In this document: positions 46,414 to 56,021 of the stretch, piece by piece
Layout of the letters: every line of letters begins with the position of its first letter
Numbering within the stretch: the stretch's first letter is position 1
Source of the DNA: Pantoea sp. alder81
GTDB lineage: Bacteria > Pseudomonadota > Gammaproteobacteria > Enterobacterales > Enterobacteriaceae
Reading direction: 5' to 3'
Length of the DNA stretch: 64,000 nucleotides
Assembly (NCBI RefSeq): GCF_020179835.1
Contig: NZ_JAIUDA010000001.1
Location: forward strand, 930,001-994,000
Notes under the pieces: model-generated
Told to the model about the DNA's origin: nothing
The model's input: the letters and a program-made list of their open reading frames with translations, nothing else
Databases searched by the model: none
Program-made: the position numbers and the translations under genes

Positions 46414-46512
46414 ATGAAAATCGGACTGCTCTTCCCTATTGCCATCATCATTGCTGGCGTCAGTTTCCTCGCCTGGTTTATCGCCAGCGGTGCAGCGGTG
46501 CCGGGGTCCTGA
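46414..46512 (+). CDS. yoaK: YoaK-like 32-residue membrane protein
   Basis: MKIGLLFPIAIIIAGVSF begins a 32-residue product that ends in AAVPGS. It has one hydrophobic helix (about 5-24) with LAWFI at its end. E. coli YoaK is also 32 residues and, as I recall it, starts MRIGIIFPV, has FLAWFF and ends AAPGA. AGGA lies five bases before the ATG. It is too short for ordinary gene finders. YoaK is an inner-membrane small protein of unknown function. Confidence 0.7.
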   Translation: MKIGLLFPIAIIIAGVSFLAWFIASGAAVPGS

Positions 46513-46710
46513 TAATTTTGCTGAAAATGATGATTAGCTAACACGCTGAATACGCGGCATTTCATCAGGAATGCTGCGTCTGTCGTCTCGTTCTTCCCTT
46601 CTCTGCCATCCCGTCATTCCCTCTGGCACTGACAAAAAGGTGCTACACCTTGATCTGTTTCACTCTCGATTCACACCATGCTAACGAAACCGATCGCGGA
46701 GACCCTACAG

Positions 46711-48147
46711 ATGACAACACACCATCAACATTACATTAATGGCGCGTTTGTAAACGATCAGAACGATAAATGGATTGAGGTCATCAATCCGGCAACTGAA
46801 GCGCTGCTGTCACGCGTGCCACAAGGCACACAGCAAGATGCAGCACATGCGATTGCCGCGGCAGAAGCAGCACAGCCTGGTTGGGAAGCATTACCCGCAG
46901 TAGAACGCGGCAACTGGTTGCGAAAAATTGCTGCCGGTATTCGCCAGCGTGAACCCGAACTGACGGCCACGATCGTGGCGGAAGGCGGTAAAACGCAGGG
47001 GCTGGCACAAACTGAAGTGCTTTTCACCGCGGATTATCTGGATTACATGGCCGAATGGGCGCGTCGTTATGAAGGTGAAATCGTGAATAGCGATCGCCCG
47101 AATGAAAATATCTTCGTGTTTAAGAAAGCTATCGGTGTCACCACCGGCATCCTGCCGTGGAATTTCCCGTTCTTCCTGATTGCGCGTAAAGCGGCGCCGG
47201 CGTTGATTACCGGCAACACTATCGCCATTAAACCCAGTGAACTCACACCCAACAACGCGGCAATTTTCGCGCAGATCGTGCATGAGATCGGCTTACCGAA
47301 AGGCGTGATCAACTTCGTGTTCGGCTATGGTCCTGAAGTCGGACAGGAGCTGGCGGCGAACCCGAAAGTCGGTTTGGTGAGCCTGACCGGCAGCGTCGGC
47401 GCGGGCATTGCCACCATGCAAGCCGCCGCGAAAAATGTCACTAAAGTGTCGCTGGAACTCGGCGGCAAAGCGCCGGCTATCGTGATGGATGATGCGGACC
47501 TGGATCTTGCAGTAAAAGCGATTGTCAGCTCTCGCGTAATCAACACCGGACAGGTGTGCAACTGTGCAGAGCGCGTGTATGTGCAGGAAGGCATTTATGA
47601 TCGCTTTATCACCGCTCTGACTGCCGCGATGAAGCAGGTGAAGTTTGGCAATCCGGCCGAACAAACCGATATCGACATGGGCCCGCTGATCACCGCCGCC
47701 GCACTGGGACGCGTCGAGCAAAAAGTGGCCAATGCGGTCGCTGAAGGCGGCAAAGTGGTGCTGGGCGGCAAACGCGTCGGCGATAAAGGCTTCTACTTCG
47801 AGCCGACGATTATTACCGGTGTACGTCAGGAGATGGAGATCATGCGTGAAGAGATCTTTGGACCGGTATTGCCGGTGATGACCTTTAAAACTCTTGATGA
47901 AGCCGTAGCGCTGGCTAACGATTGTGAATATGGCCTGACGTCTTCGATTTATACGCAAAACCTGAACACCGCGATGATTGCGCTGCGTCAGCTTAAATTT
48001 GGTGAGACCTACATCAATCGCGAGAACTTCGAGGCGATGCAGGGATTCCATGCCGGCTGGCGCAAATCGGGCATTGGCGGCGCCGATGGACGTCACGGTC
48101 TGGAAGAGTATCTGCAAACCCATGTGGCGTATTTGCAGTTCTCCTGA
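46711..48147 (+). CDS. aldA: Lactaldehyde dehydrogenase
   Basis: About 478 residues (E. coli AldA 479). An NAD-dependent aldehyde dehydrogenase with the glutamate in LELGGKAPAIVMDDADL and the catalytic cysteine in INTGQVCNCAERVYV. INRENFEAMQGFHAGWRKSGIG is shared with E. coli AldA (given here only as family evidence: ENFEAMQGFHAGWRKSG). It turns L-lactaldehyde from RhaD into L-lactate, so its place next to the rha genes makes sense. ATG 46711 preferred to the in-frame ATG at 46678. Confidence 0.94.
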   Translation: MTTHHQHYINGAFVNDQNDKWIEVINPATEALLSRVPQGTQQDAAHAIAAAEAAQPGWEALPAVERGNWLRKIAAGIRQREPELTATIVAEGGKTQGLAQTEVLFTADYLDYMAEWARRYEGEIVNSDRPNENIFVFKKAIGVTTGILPWNFPFFLIARKAAPALITGNTIAIKPSELTPNNAAIFAQIVHEIGLPKGVINFVFGYGPEVGQELAANPKVGLVSLTGSVGAGIATMQAAAKNVTKVSLELGGKAPAIVMDDADLDLAVKAIVSSRVINTGQVCNCAERVYVQEGIYDRFITALTAAMKQVKFGNPAEQTDIDMGPLITAAALGRVEQKVANAVAEGGKVVLGGKRVGDKGFYFEPTIITGVRQEMEIMREEIFGPVLPVMTFKTLDEAVALANDCEYGLTSSIYTQNLNTAMIALRQLKFGETYINRENFEAMQGFHAGWRKSGIGGADGRHGLEEYLQTHVAYLQFS

Positions 48148-48156
48148 GTGAAATAT

Positions 48157-48180
48157 CTGGCTGGACAAGCTGCCAGCCAG
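48157..48180. terminator. Stem-loop after aldA
   Basis: CTGGCTGG (48157-48164) pairs with CCAGCCAG (48173-48180) around an 8-base loop, 10 bases after the aldA stop. No T-run. Confidence 0.4.
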
Positions 48181-48298
48181 CTATCGTCATTCGTTGCAGC
48201 CGCACCTGAACGGGTGCATTTCTGCAGGCTGCGCGATGGTTCGCGCAGCTACGGAAGTCGCTTTTGGTAACGAGCCAGGCTAATCCGCTCAACGGTCT

Positions 48299-49573
48299 CT
48301 ACGCGATACGCTTCTGGCTGCGCAGCAAGGCTAAACCACTCAGTACCGACATCGCCATCAGGTAATAACCTGGCGCGAGGCTGGTGCCGGTGGCCGTGAT
48401 CAGCAGCGTACAAATCAACGGTGCAAAGCCACCAAACACCGTCACCGCGACGTTATAGCTGATCGCCATGCCGCTGGCGCGAGTGCCAATCGGGAACAGA
48501 TCGGCCATCACCGACGGTACCGTCGAGAAGTAGATCGATTTCAGCAGCGCCATCCAGCACACCAGAATAATCAAGGTAGTCGGCGTGGTGTGATTCACCA
48601 CCATCTTAAACGCTGGATAGATAGTGATGATCAACAGGATCAGCGAGCCCCACATCAACGGCACGCGACCGACACGCTCCGCTAGTAAGCCCATCAGCGG
48701 CGTCACCACCGTCAGGATCACCCCTGCCAGCAATGTCGCAGTGAAAGCGACTGAACCCGGAAGATGCAGGTTTTTGGTGGCGTAGGTTGGCACGTAGTTG
48801 AGCATGTAGTTCACTGCGGTGGAGATCACCATCAGGCCAATCGCCAGCATCATCAGCTCTTTCTGACGCCCGAACAGACGTTTCAGCGGTGCGGCTTCAG
48901 GCGCTTGCGCTTCAAAGCTGGCAGGCTCATGCACATGGCGGCGGATATAGATCCCCAACGGACCAATCAGCAGCCCGAAGGCAAACGGAACACGCCAACC
49001 CCAATCCTGAATCTGACTTTCCGTGAGGATCTGCGTTAGCCCCAGACCAAACGCCGAGGCCAGCAGCGTACTCGCGCCCTGCGTGGCAAACTGCCAGCTG
49101 GCGATAAACGCCCTGCGCTCCGGGAAATGCTCAACCAGAAACGCCGTGGAGCTACCGAATTCGCCACCCGCAGAGAAACCCTGCACCAGACGCGCCAGCA
49201 GAATCAGCAGCGGTGCCATCAGGCCAATACTGCCATAGCTCGGCATAAAGGTGATGACGGCGCCGCCCAGCATCATCAGGTTAATCGACAGCAGCAGCGC
49301 CTTTTTACGCCCGTGGCGGTCGGCATAGTTACCCAGCACAATTGCGCCCAGCGGACGGATCAGGAAGGAGACGCCGAAACTGCCAAATGTCAGCAGCATG
49401 GAAACCGATGGATCGCTGGTAGGGAAAAACGCATGCGCAATGTAACTGGCAAAGAAACCATACACCGCAATATCAAACCACTCCAGCGCATTGCCGATAC
49501 AGGTGGCAAACAACGTTTTGTGCAGGTTCGGTTTAGTGCTGCTTAAAGGGGCAGCCGTGTTAAGCGTGCTCAT
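48299..49573 (-). CDS. MFS transporter of the metabolite:H+ symporter (MHS) family
   Basis: About 424 residues with 12 helices. GNALEWFDIAVYGFFASYIA in helix 1, RPLGAIVLGNYADRHGRKKAL (motif A, RPLGAIVLGNYADRHGRKKA) and LARLVQGFSAGGEFGSSTAF are typical of the ProP/KgtP/citrate group. It should import an organic acid, betaine or peptide-derived metabolite. The start at 49573 overlaps the stop of the M20 peptidase gene (ATGA), so both are one operon; the transporter probably carries the substrate of the peptidase. Confidence 0.87.
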   Translation of the reverse strand: MSTLNTAAPLSSTKPNLHKTLFATCIGNALEWFDIAVYGFFASYIAHAFFPTSDPSVSMLLTFGSFGVSFLIRPLGAIVLGNYADRHGRKKALLLSINLMMLGGAVITFMPSYGSIGLMAPLLILLARLVQGFSAGGEFGSSTAFLVEHFPERRAFIASWQFATQGASTLLASAFGLGLTQILTESQIQDWGWRVPFAFGLLIGPLGIYIRRHVHEPASFEAQAPEAAPLKRLFGRQKELMMLAIGLMVISTAVNYMLNYVPTYATKNLHLPGSVAFTATLLAGVILTVVTPLMGLLAERVGRVPLMWGSLILLIITIYPAFKMVVNHTTPTTLIILVCWMALLKSIYFSTVPSVMADLFPIGTRASGMAISYNVAVTVFGGFAPLICTLLITATGTSLAPGYYLMAMSVLSGLALLRSQKRIA

Positions 49574-50991
49574 ACAGCACCTCCTGCGTGTTGACGATGC
49601 CTGGCCACCAGTTCGCTGCCTTGCTCGCCGAGATCCCACAGCAGTCGGGTCATAATTTGCAGACCTTCACGCGCAATCGACTTCAGCATATGTTCGTTGA
49701 CGCCATGCTGGCCGCAGGCCGGATAAGAGTGCGGCACCCACAATGTCGGCAGGCCAAGAATATCAGAGAACACTTCGTTGGGCAGTGAACCGCCCAGATT
49801 CGGCAGCAACGCCGGTTTTTTGCCGCTGGTCTCTGCCATGCTCGCCAGCACCCAATCCACCAGCGGATCGGTAGGATCGAGTCGCGTCGCCGGTGAACCG
49901 CGCATAAACTCCACTTTCACGAAGCCAAAACCGTGCTGCGCCAGATGCTCACTGACATGCTGTGCAAGATTTTCCCAATCGGTGCCAACCACAAAGCGCA
50001 GCTGGCACACCGCCGTGGCTTCACCAGGAATCGCATTCATCGGACGCGCCGGATTGCCGGTCAGGAACGCCAGCACTTCCAGCGTATTCCAACCGTAAAG
50101 TCTTTCTGTCGGAGAGAGCGTCGGCTCACCCCAGGTGGTATCAATCTCGGGATCGCCCGGCATCCCGCCCACTTCGATGTCGCTGAGGATATCGCGCACT
50201 TGTTGAGTGAGAGAATTGGGTTTCAGCGCATCTACCTGCAGCACGCCCTTTTGGTTCACCAGGCAAGCAATAGCATTGGCCAACTGCGTGCCTGGATTGG
50301 TCAATAAACCGCCCCAGTTACCGGAGTGATAGGCGTTGTCACGCGCGGTAACGGTGAGACGGAAATTTACCGCGCCCCGAGAGCCGAGGAACAATGTGGG
50401 TCGTACCGCATTCAGACGTGGACCGTCGGAGGCGATAAACAGATCGGCTTTCAGCAGTTCAGCATGGTGCTGGCACAGTTGAGCCAGACCCGGCGAACTG
50501 ATCTCCTCACCCATCTCAAACAGCATTTTGCAGTTGAATCCAAGTCGTCCACCGCGCGCTTTGAACACTTGCTCCAGCGCCGCGAGATTCACACAGTGCT
50601 GACCTTTGTTGTCAGCGCTACCGCGTGCGTACCAGCGATCTCCCTCTTCCACCAACTGCCACGGCGATAGGCCTTCGCGCCAGTTTTCATCGTCGCCGAA
50701 CACCACATCGCCATGGCCGTAGCTCAGCAGGGTCGGCAGTGCCGGATCTTCGATGCGCACCGCCACCAGGAAAGGACGGTGGGCGGCTTCCGGGTTATCG
50801 ATAAAATGTAAGGTGAACCCCAGCGCGATGAGCTGTGGGCCAATCTCATCCTGCAGGTAACGCTGTAGTTCGCTGTCACGATCCTGGCGCTGGCTTTCGG
50901 TGCGTTGCGCCACGCGGCGCGCCAGCGTTTCCTGAAATTCCCCGCTGTCGAACCAGGCGGTGGCTTGTTGAACCGCTTGTTGTGCTGTCAT
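49570..50991 (-). CDS. M20-family zinc metallopeptidase (dipeptidase/deacylase type)
   Basis: A 473-residue cytoplasmic metallohydrolase. The two-metal site is visible: SYGHGDVV, GSADNKGQH, EMGEEISSPG and a late histidine in YPACGQHGVNEHM; a lid domain lies between. M20 enzymes cut dipeptides or N-acyl amino acids. It is cotranscribed with an MHS transporter and divergent from a LysR regulator, which together look like a small uptake-and-hydrolysis unit. Exact substrate not visible. Confidence 0.87.
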   Translation of the reverse strand: MTAQQAVQQATAWFDSGEFQETLARRVAQRTESQRQDRDSELQRYLQDEIGPQLIALGFTLHFIDNPEAAHRPFLVAVRIEDPALPTLLSYGHGDVVFGDDENWREGLSPWQLVEEGDRWYARGSADNKGQHCVNLAALEQVFKARGGRLGFNCKMLFEMGEEISSPGLAQLCQHHAELLKADLFIASDGPRLNAVRPTLFLGSRGAVNFRLTVTARDNAYHSGNWGGLLTNPGTQLANAIACLVNQKGVLQVDALKPNSLTQQVRDILSDIEVGGMPGDPEIDTTWGEPTLSPTERLYGWNTLEVLAFLTGNPARPMNAIPGEATAVCQLRFVVGTDWENLAQHVSEHLAQHGFGFVKVEFMRGSPATRLDPTDPLVDWVLASMAETSGKKPALLPNLGGSLPNEVFSDILGLPTLWVPHSYPACGQHGVNEHMLKSIAREGLQIMTRLLWDLGEQGSELVARHRQHAGGAV

Positions 50992-51139
50992 GTTTGCATG
51001 TCTTTTATTGGTATTGTGGTTTTGTCATCTTTGCGGAAACCATGCTTTGCCACAATTATCAATTTATCGAGTATGATTTGCTTTTATGGCAAAGCTCCGC
51101 TGCCCGATTTCGAGGCATGCACCAGCATGAGGCATCCGC

Positions 51140-52066
51140 ATGATAAGCAATGAAATCCGCTATTTCCTGGCCGTCGCGAATACCGGTTCGCTCAGTGCGG
51201 CCAGTCAGCAACTGTTTGTCGCGGTGTCAGCCATCAGCAGACAGATCCAGCGACTGGAAAATCAGGTCGGTGTGCCGCTATTTGATCGGCATGCGCGCGG
51301 TATGGTGCTGAATGAAGCCGGTGAAATTTACGCCCATCACGTGCGTAAAAATATGCTGGAGATGGAATACGCGCTGGCAGAAATCAAAGGATTGAAGGCC
51401 GTACGACGCACGCTGATTCGCGTGGCCTGTACCGATGGGCTGGCCTTTACGCTGTTGCCGCGCATGATTGCCGCCTTCCGTGAGGATAATCCCGGTGTGT
51501 TGTTTGATATTAAAGTGGCGAGTACACAAGGTGTGGCGGAGCTACTGCGTAGCGGAGAATGCGATCTGGCACTGCAATTCAGCCTGCACGCTGAACGCGG
51601 CGTGGAGGTGATCGGCTCCTGGCCCGCCCCGGTGCTGCTGGTGATGCATCAGACTCACCCGTTGGCGAGCGCAACACACGTGACCCTGAACGATGTCAGC
51701 CACTATCCGCTGGCTTTGCCGCAGCAAAATACCACGGTGCGCCAGCTGTTTGAGCTGGCGAGCCATATGAGCGGCAATCTGATTGAGCCGGTGATCACCT
51801 GCGATACCTTCTCAACGTTGTTCCACTTTCTGCTGCGCACACCGCTGGCTCTGACCATTTGCAGCGCCTTTACCGTGCTGCAGGAAGCGGAGACCCATGG
51901 CTTGATATTGCGCTCGGTGGGGATCGATCAGTTGAGTCAGCGCAACCTGCAGTTGCAAGCGCAGTCAGGGCGACCTCGCAGTGCCGCCCTGAATGTGTTC
52001 ATGACATTTCTTCTGCAGCAGATGAACGCACTGGAAGAACCGTTGCGTCAACGCTGGAAGCCTTAA
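51140..52066 (+). CDS. LysR-family regulator of the M20/MHS operon
   Basis: A 308-residue LysR-type protein. The winged helix is at about 3-60 (LAVANTGSLSAASQQLFVAV with QIQRLENQVG), and the effector domain follows. It is divergent from the M20 peptidase gene across a 148-base gap, so that operon is the probable target. GAGG lies seven bases before the ATG. Confidence 0.87.
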   Translation: MISNEIRYFLAVANTGSLSAASQQLFVAVSAISRQIQRLENQVGVPLFDRHARGMVLNEAGEIYAHHVRKNMLEMEYALAEIKGLKAVRRTLIRVACTDGLAFTLLPRMIAAFREDNPGVLFDIKVASTQGVAELLRSGECDLALQFSLHAERGVEVIGSWPAPVLLVMHQTHPLASATHVTLNDVSHYPLALPQQNTTVRQLFELASHMSGNLIEPVITCDTFSTLFHFLLRTPLALTICSAFTVLQEAETHGLILRSVGIDQLSQRNLQLQAQSGRPRSAALNVFMTFLLQQMNALEEPLRQRWKP

Positions 52067-52083
52067 TCGCCAGTTGGCAGTTT

Positions 52084-52109
52084 AGCGGGCCGCTTTTGGA
52101 CTGCCCGCT
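52084..52109. terminator. Stem-loop between the LysR gene and the DppA paralogue
   Basis: AGCGGGC (52084-52090) pairs with GCCCGCT (52103-52109) around 12 bases that contain CTTTT. It lies in the 50-base gap between convergent genes. Confidence 0.45.
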
Positions 52110-52116
52110 GCCATCA

Positions 52117-53712
52117 TCAATCCTTAATATCGACCGGATAGAAAATGTGTTTGCCAAACGGATCGACGGTATATCCGCTCACCGTTTTGCGCACCGGCTC
52201 GAAAATCGTCGAATGGGCGATCATCACGGCAGGCACCTGATCGTGCATGATCTGCTGCGCTTCACGGTAAAGCGTGACGCGCTTATCGTGATTTTGCTCA
52301 GCACGCGCTTCGGTGATGATCTTCTCGAACGGCTGATAACACCATTTCGAGGAGTTGGAACCGCCATTTGCCGAGGTGCAACTGTAGAGCGGGCCGAAGA
52401 AGTTGTCCGGATCGCCGGTCGCCGTGGTCCAGCCCATCAACGCCGCCTGATGCTCACCGCCTTTCACGCGTTTAAGGTATTCACCCCACTCATAACTGAC
52501 GATGTTGGCTTTAATGCCCACCTGTGCCCAGTCGGCCTGAATCATCTCCGCCATTCGTCGCGCATTCGGATTGTAAGGACGCTGAACTGGCATCGCCCAC
52601 AGTGAGATTTCGGTGCCAGGTTTGATGCCCGCTTCCTGCAGCAGCGCTTTGGCTTTCTGCGGATCATAATCGTAATCTTTCAGATCCTTGTCGGCGCTCC
52701 AGACATCCGGCGGCAGAATATTTTTCGCTACCGTGCCGGTGCCTTTAAAGATCGCGTCAATTATCGCCGGCTTGTTAATCGCCATCGCCAGTGCCTGACG
52801 CACTTTGACGTTATCCAGCGGCGCTTTGGTGGTATTGAACGACAGGAAACCAGTGTTTAAACCTGATTTCTGTTCGAGCGTTAAATCGGGGTTGCTGCGC
52901 ATTTTGTCGAGGTCAGCGGGATTGGGAAACGGCATCACCTGACACTCGTTTTTCTCCAGCTTGGCATAGCGCACCGAGGCATCCGGCGTGATGGAGAACA
53001 CAATACGATCCAGTTTGGCTTTGCCCTGCCAGTATTCCGGGAAGGCTTTATAGAGAATGCGCGAGTCCTTTTGATACTGCACCAGCTCAAAAGGTCCGGT
53101 GCCGATCGGCTGCATATCGACTTTTTCCGGTGTACCGGCTTTTAACATCTGGTCGGCATATTCGGCTGAGTGAATTGAGGCAAAATACCAGCCGAGATCG
53201 GCGAGGAACGGTGCCTCAGCATGCGCAAGCGTAATGCGCACGGTATTGTCGTCAACCTTTTCAATACCCTTGATCAGCTTCGAGAGCTCTAAGCTGTCAA
53301 AATTGGTGTAGTTACCGCCCGAGACGTTGTGATACGGATTTTTTGGATCCATTTGACGCATAAACGAGAAAATGACGTCGTCGGCATTAAGGTCGCGTGA
53401 GGGTTTGAACGCCTTATTGCTCTGGAATTTCACCCCTTTACGCAGATGGAAAGTGTACACCGTGCCGTCCGGGCTGATATCCCAACTTTCTGCCAGGCTT
53501 GGCACCAGTTCAGTGGTACCGGGCTTGAAGTCTACCAGGCGATTGAAAATAGGCACTGCACTGGCATCAACACTGGTCCCCGAGGTATACAGCTGCGGGT
53601 TGAAGTTCTCAGGCGAGCCTTCAGAGCAATACACTAATGTTTTGGCTGAAACGCCACCCGCCAGCGCTAATCCCAGCGCGCTGAGTGTGAACTTCATCAT
53701 CATCTTTTTCAT
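52117..53712 (-). CDS. Dipeptide-binding protein, DppA paralogue
   Basis: About 531 residues with a signal peptide ending in VSA. KTLVYCSEGSPENFNPQL at the mature start, NPIGTGPF type segment QPIGTGPFELVQYQKDSR, and LWAMPVQRPYNPNARRMAEM are shared with E. coli DppA. The whole protein is collinear with it. DppA binds dipeptides and haem and also serves dipeptide chemotaxis. No permease or ATPase gene is next to it, so it may share the main Dpp transporter. ATG 53712 was chosen for its distance from GAGGA; an ATG one codon earlier is possible. Confidence 0.88.
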   Translation of the reverse strand: MKKMMMKFTLSALGLALAGGVSAKTLVYCSEGSPENFNPQLYTSGTSVDASAVPIFNRLVDFKPGTTELVPSLAESWDISPDGTVYTFHLRKGVKFQSNKAFKPSRDLNADDVIFSFMRQMDPKNPYHNVSGGNYTNFDSLELSKLIKGIEKVDDNTVRITLAHAEAPFLADLGWYFASIHSAEYADQMLKAGTPEKVDMQPIGTGPFELVQYQKDSRILYKAFPEYWQGKAKLDRIVFSITPDASVRYAKLEKNECQVMPFPNPADLDKMRSNPDLTLEQKSGLNTGFLSFNTTKAPLDNVKVRQALAMAINKPAIIDAIFKGTGTVAKNILPPDVWSADKDLKDYDYDPQKAKALLQEAGIKPGTEISLWAMPVQRPYNPNARRMAEMIQADWAQVGIKANIVSYEWGEYLKRVKGGEHQAALMGWTTATGDPDNFFGPLYSCTSANGGSNSSKWCYQPFEKIITEARAEQNHDKRVTLYREAQQIMHDQVPAVMIAHSTIFEPVRKTVSGYTVDPFGKHIFYPVDIKD

Positions 53713-53825
53713 CATGATCCTCGTTTTTATTGACTTCCATGAGCCTGCCTCGGTATGAATTGATAAATAACACGATTTATCTGACGTGTGTAATGCACAT
53801 CGTTCAAAGCTAATAAGGAATTGTG

Positions 53826-55052
53826 ATGACAGACCAATTAACACGCCAACTGACACAGCGTTTTTACCGCTATCTGGCGGTTTCCAGCCAGAGTGATGCC
53901 AAATCCACCACGCTGCCAAGCACCCCTTCGCAACATGCGATGGCGGAGTTGCTGGCGCAGGAGTTGCGTGAATTAGGTTTGCAGGAGGTGGTTATCGACC
54001 AACATGCCACCGTCACGGCCGTTAAACCGGGCAACCGTCCAGACGCGCCGCGCATTGGCTTTATCACCCACATTGATACGGTGGATGTTGGCTTGTCACC
54101 GGATATTCATCCTCAGACCCTGCTGTTTAACGGTGAGGATCTCTGTCTCAACCGCCAGCAAGATATCTGGCTGCGCGTGGCGCAACATCCAGAGATCGCG
54201 CCTTATCGCGGGCAGGAGATCATCTTCAGCGACGGCACCAGCGTGCTCGGCGCGGATAACAAAGCAGCCGTCACCGTTGTGATGACCTTGATGGAGAACC
54301 TTAAAGGCGATCACGGTGACATCGTGGTGGCGTTTGTACCAGACGAAGAGATTGGCCTGCGCGGCGCGAAAGCGCTGGATCTGGAAAACCGCTTTAATGT
54401 CGATTTCGCCTGGACCATTGACTGCTGTGAGCTGGGTGAAGTGGTATATGAAAACTTTAACGCGGCGGCGGCTGAACTGGTGTTTACCGGCGTTCCGGCT
54501 CATCCGATGTCAGGCAAAGGCGTACTGGTGAATCCGCTGCTGATGGCGCACGACTTCATCTCACGCTTTGACCGCCAGGCGACACCAGAGCATACCGAGG
54601 GCCGTGAAGGCTATATTTGGTTCAACGATATTAACGCCAATGCCAGCCGTGCGGTGTTGAAAGCCTCTATTCGCGATTTCGATTTGAAGGGGTTCGATGG
54701 CAAGAAACAGCAGCTGGTTGAGGTGGCCGATGAGATTGCGGCGCTTTACCCTACGGGGCATGTCGCGTTAAACATCAGCGATACCTACAGCAATATCAGC
54801 AATGCCGTGGGTGAAGATCGTCGCGCGATTGATTTGATTTTTGCTGCATTAGATCAGGTCGGTGTTGAGCCAAAAGTGATCCCGATGCGTGGGGGAACAG
54901 ATGGTGCGGCCCTGTCAGCGAAAGGCTTGCTAACGCCCAATTTCTTTACCGGCGCCCACAATTTCCATTCACGCTTTGAATTTTTACCGGTGCCGTCGTT
55001 TGTGAAGTCTTATCAAGTGGCGGAAGCGCTGTGTTATCTGGCGGCTAAGTAG
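53826..55052 (+). CDS. pepT: Peptidase T (tripeptide aminopeptidase)
   Basis: A 408-residue M20B metallopeptidase, the length of E. coli PepT. The zinc site is seen in FITHIDTVD, LGADNKAAV, VPDEEIGLRG, DCCELGEV and HNFHSRFEFLP. It removes the N-terminal residue from tripeptides. AAGGA lies upstream of ATG 53826. Divergent from the dipeptide-binding protein gene with about 110 bases between, a peptide-use pair. Confidence 0.95.
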   Translation: MTDQLTRQLTQRFYRYLAVSSQSDAKSTTLPSTPSQHAMAELLAQELRELGLQEVVIDQHATVTAVKPGNRPDAPRIGFITHIDTVDVGLSPDIHPQTLLFNGEDLCLNRQQDIWLRVAQHPEIAPYRGQEIIFSDGTSVLGADNKAAVTVVMTLMENLKGDHGDIVVAFVPDEEIGLRGAKALDLENRFNVDFAWTIDCCELGEVVYENFNAAAAELVFTGVPAHPMSGKGVLVNPLLMAHDFISRFDRQATPEHTEGREGYIWFNDINANASRAVLKASIRDFDLKGFDGKKQQLVEVADEIAALYPTGHVALNISDTYSNISNAVGEDRRAIDLIFAALDQVGVEPKVIPMRGGTDGAALSAKGLLTPNFFTGAHNFHSRFEFLPVPSFVKSYQVAEALCYLAAK

Positions 55053-55141
55053 CAAGCGGGCATTAACGCATCATTACACAGTCACAGGCCTTGAGATGGC
55101 ACGGCAACCACTGAGTTGCCCATGCCCCGGTGGCGGAAATG

Positions 55142-55182
55142 AAAAAGGCTGCCATTAATGAAAAATGGCAGCCTTCGTTAAA
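55142..55182. terminator. Terminator between pepT and the amino-acid binding protein gene
   Basis: AAGGCTGCCATT (55145-55156) and AATGGCAGCCTT (55164-55175) form a perfect 12-bp stem with a 7-base loop. On the minus strand TTTCATTT follows, giving a T-run for the binding-protein gene; the plus-strand side is weaker. Confidence 0.75.
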
Positions 55183-55227
55183 TCTGGTTTTAGCGAACCA
55201 GCATTACGCCAGGCGTGACGCTGGTTG

Positions 55228-56007
55228 TTACTTCGCTGCAGTCACATCAATGCCAGGGAAGAATTTCGCCGCCAGCTTGGTGATGGTGCCATCCGCCTGC
55301 ACTTTAGTGATGGCCGCATCCAGTTCACCTTTCAGTTTGGCATCGCCCTTACGCAGACCAAAACCGATACCTGAACCGAGGATGGTATCATCTTCAACCG
55401 GCTTGCCGACGAAGGCAAAACCTTTGCCCTGCGGTTTATCGAGGAAGCCAGACTGACCCGCGGCTGACATCACCAGCGTACCGTCAAGGCGGCCCGCGAC
55501 CATGTCGTTATACACCTGGTTCTGATCCTGATAAGAGGTTACGGTTACGCCCTGCGGTTCCCAGTGCTTCTTAGCGTAAGTTTCCTGGATTGAACCCTGC
55601 AGCACGCCGATGTTTTTGCCTTTCAGCGACTCGGCCGTTGGCAGCAGCTTCTCACCGGCTTTAACGATCAGCATGGTAGGAATACGGTAGATTGGCTTGG
55701 TGAAGTCGATGTTTTTGGCGCGCGCTTCGGTGATGTTCATCGCCGAGTTGATCGCATCAAATTTTTTCGCCTGCAGTGCCGGGATCAGCGCATCAAAGCT
55801 GCTTTCCACCCACTTACAGTCAAAATTACCGACCTGGCAAATCGCTTTACCCAGTTCGATATCAAAACCTTCCAGCTCGCCCTGTGCGTTGCGGCTTTCA
55901 AACGGTGGATATTGTGATTCCAGACCGTAGCGTAAGGTTTCCTGCGCCAGTGCGTGTGCTGAAGTCAGCATACCCAGAGCCACAAACAGTGCGTTTAATT
56001 TTTTCAT
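55228..56007 (-). CDS. Periplasmic cationic amino-acid binding protein (ArgT/HisJ-like)
   Basis: A 259-residue binding protein with a signal peptide ending in ALA near residue 21. ESQYPPFESRNAQGELEGFDIEL type segment (YPPFESRNAQGELEGFDIEL), CKWVESSFDALIPALQAKK and MNITEARAKNIDFTKP match the lysine/arginine/ornithine-histidine group. It starts 14 bases after the aminotransferase gene ends and is probably cotranscribed with it. No permease or ATPase gene follows, so it would work with a transporter encoded elsewhere. Confidence 0.85.
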   Translation of the reverse strand: MKKLNALFVALGMLTSAHALAQETLRYGLESQYPPFESRNAQGELEGFDIELGKAICQVGNFDCKWVESSFDALIPALQAKKFDAINSAMNITEARAKNIDFTKPIYRIPTMLIVKAGEKLLPTAESLKGKNIGVLQGSIQETYAKKHWEPQGVTVTSYQDQNQVYNDMVAGRLDGTLVMSAAGQSGFLDKPQGKGFAFVGKPVEDDTILGSGIGFGLRKGDAKLKGELDAAITKVQADGTITKLAAKFFPGIDVTAAK

Positions 56008-56021
56008 TATTCTTCCCCTAA

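Noticed and set aside
46650..46680. Possible CRP half-site upstream of aldA
   Set aside because: TGTGA-N6-AGTGA on the minus strand has only one good half; not listed as a site.
47293..48168. 291-codon open frame antisense to aldA
   Set aside because: Fully inside aldA, with His/Arg/Gln-rich low-quality product and no family resemblance.
53764..53780. Possible FNR box (TTGATAAATAACAC) upstream of pepT
   Set aside because: E. coli pepT is FNR-regulated, but the second half-site differs from ATCAA at two of five bases, so it is too weak to list.
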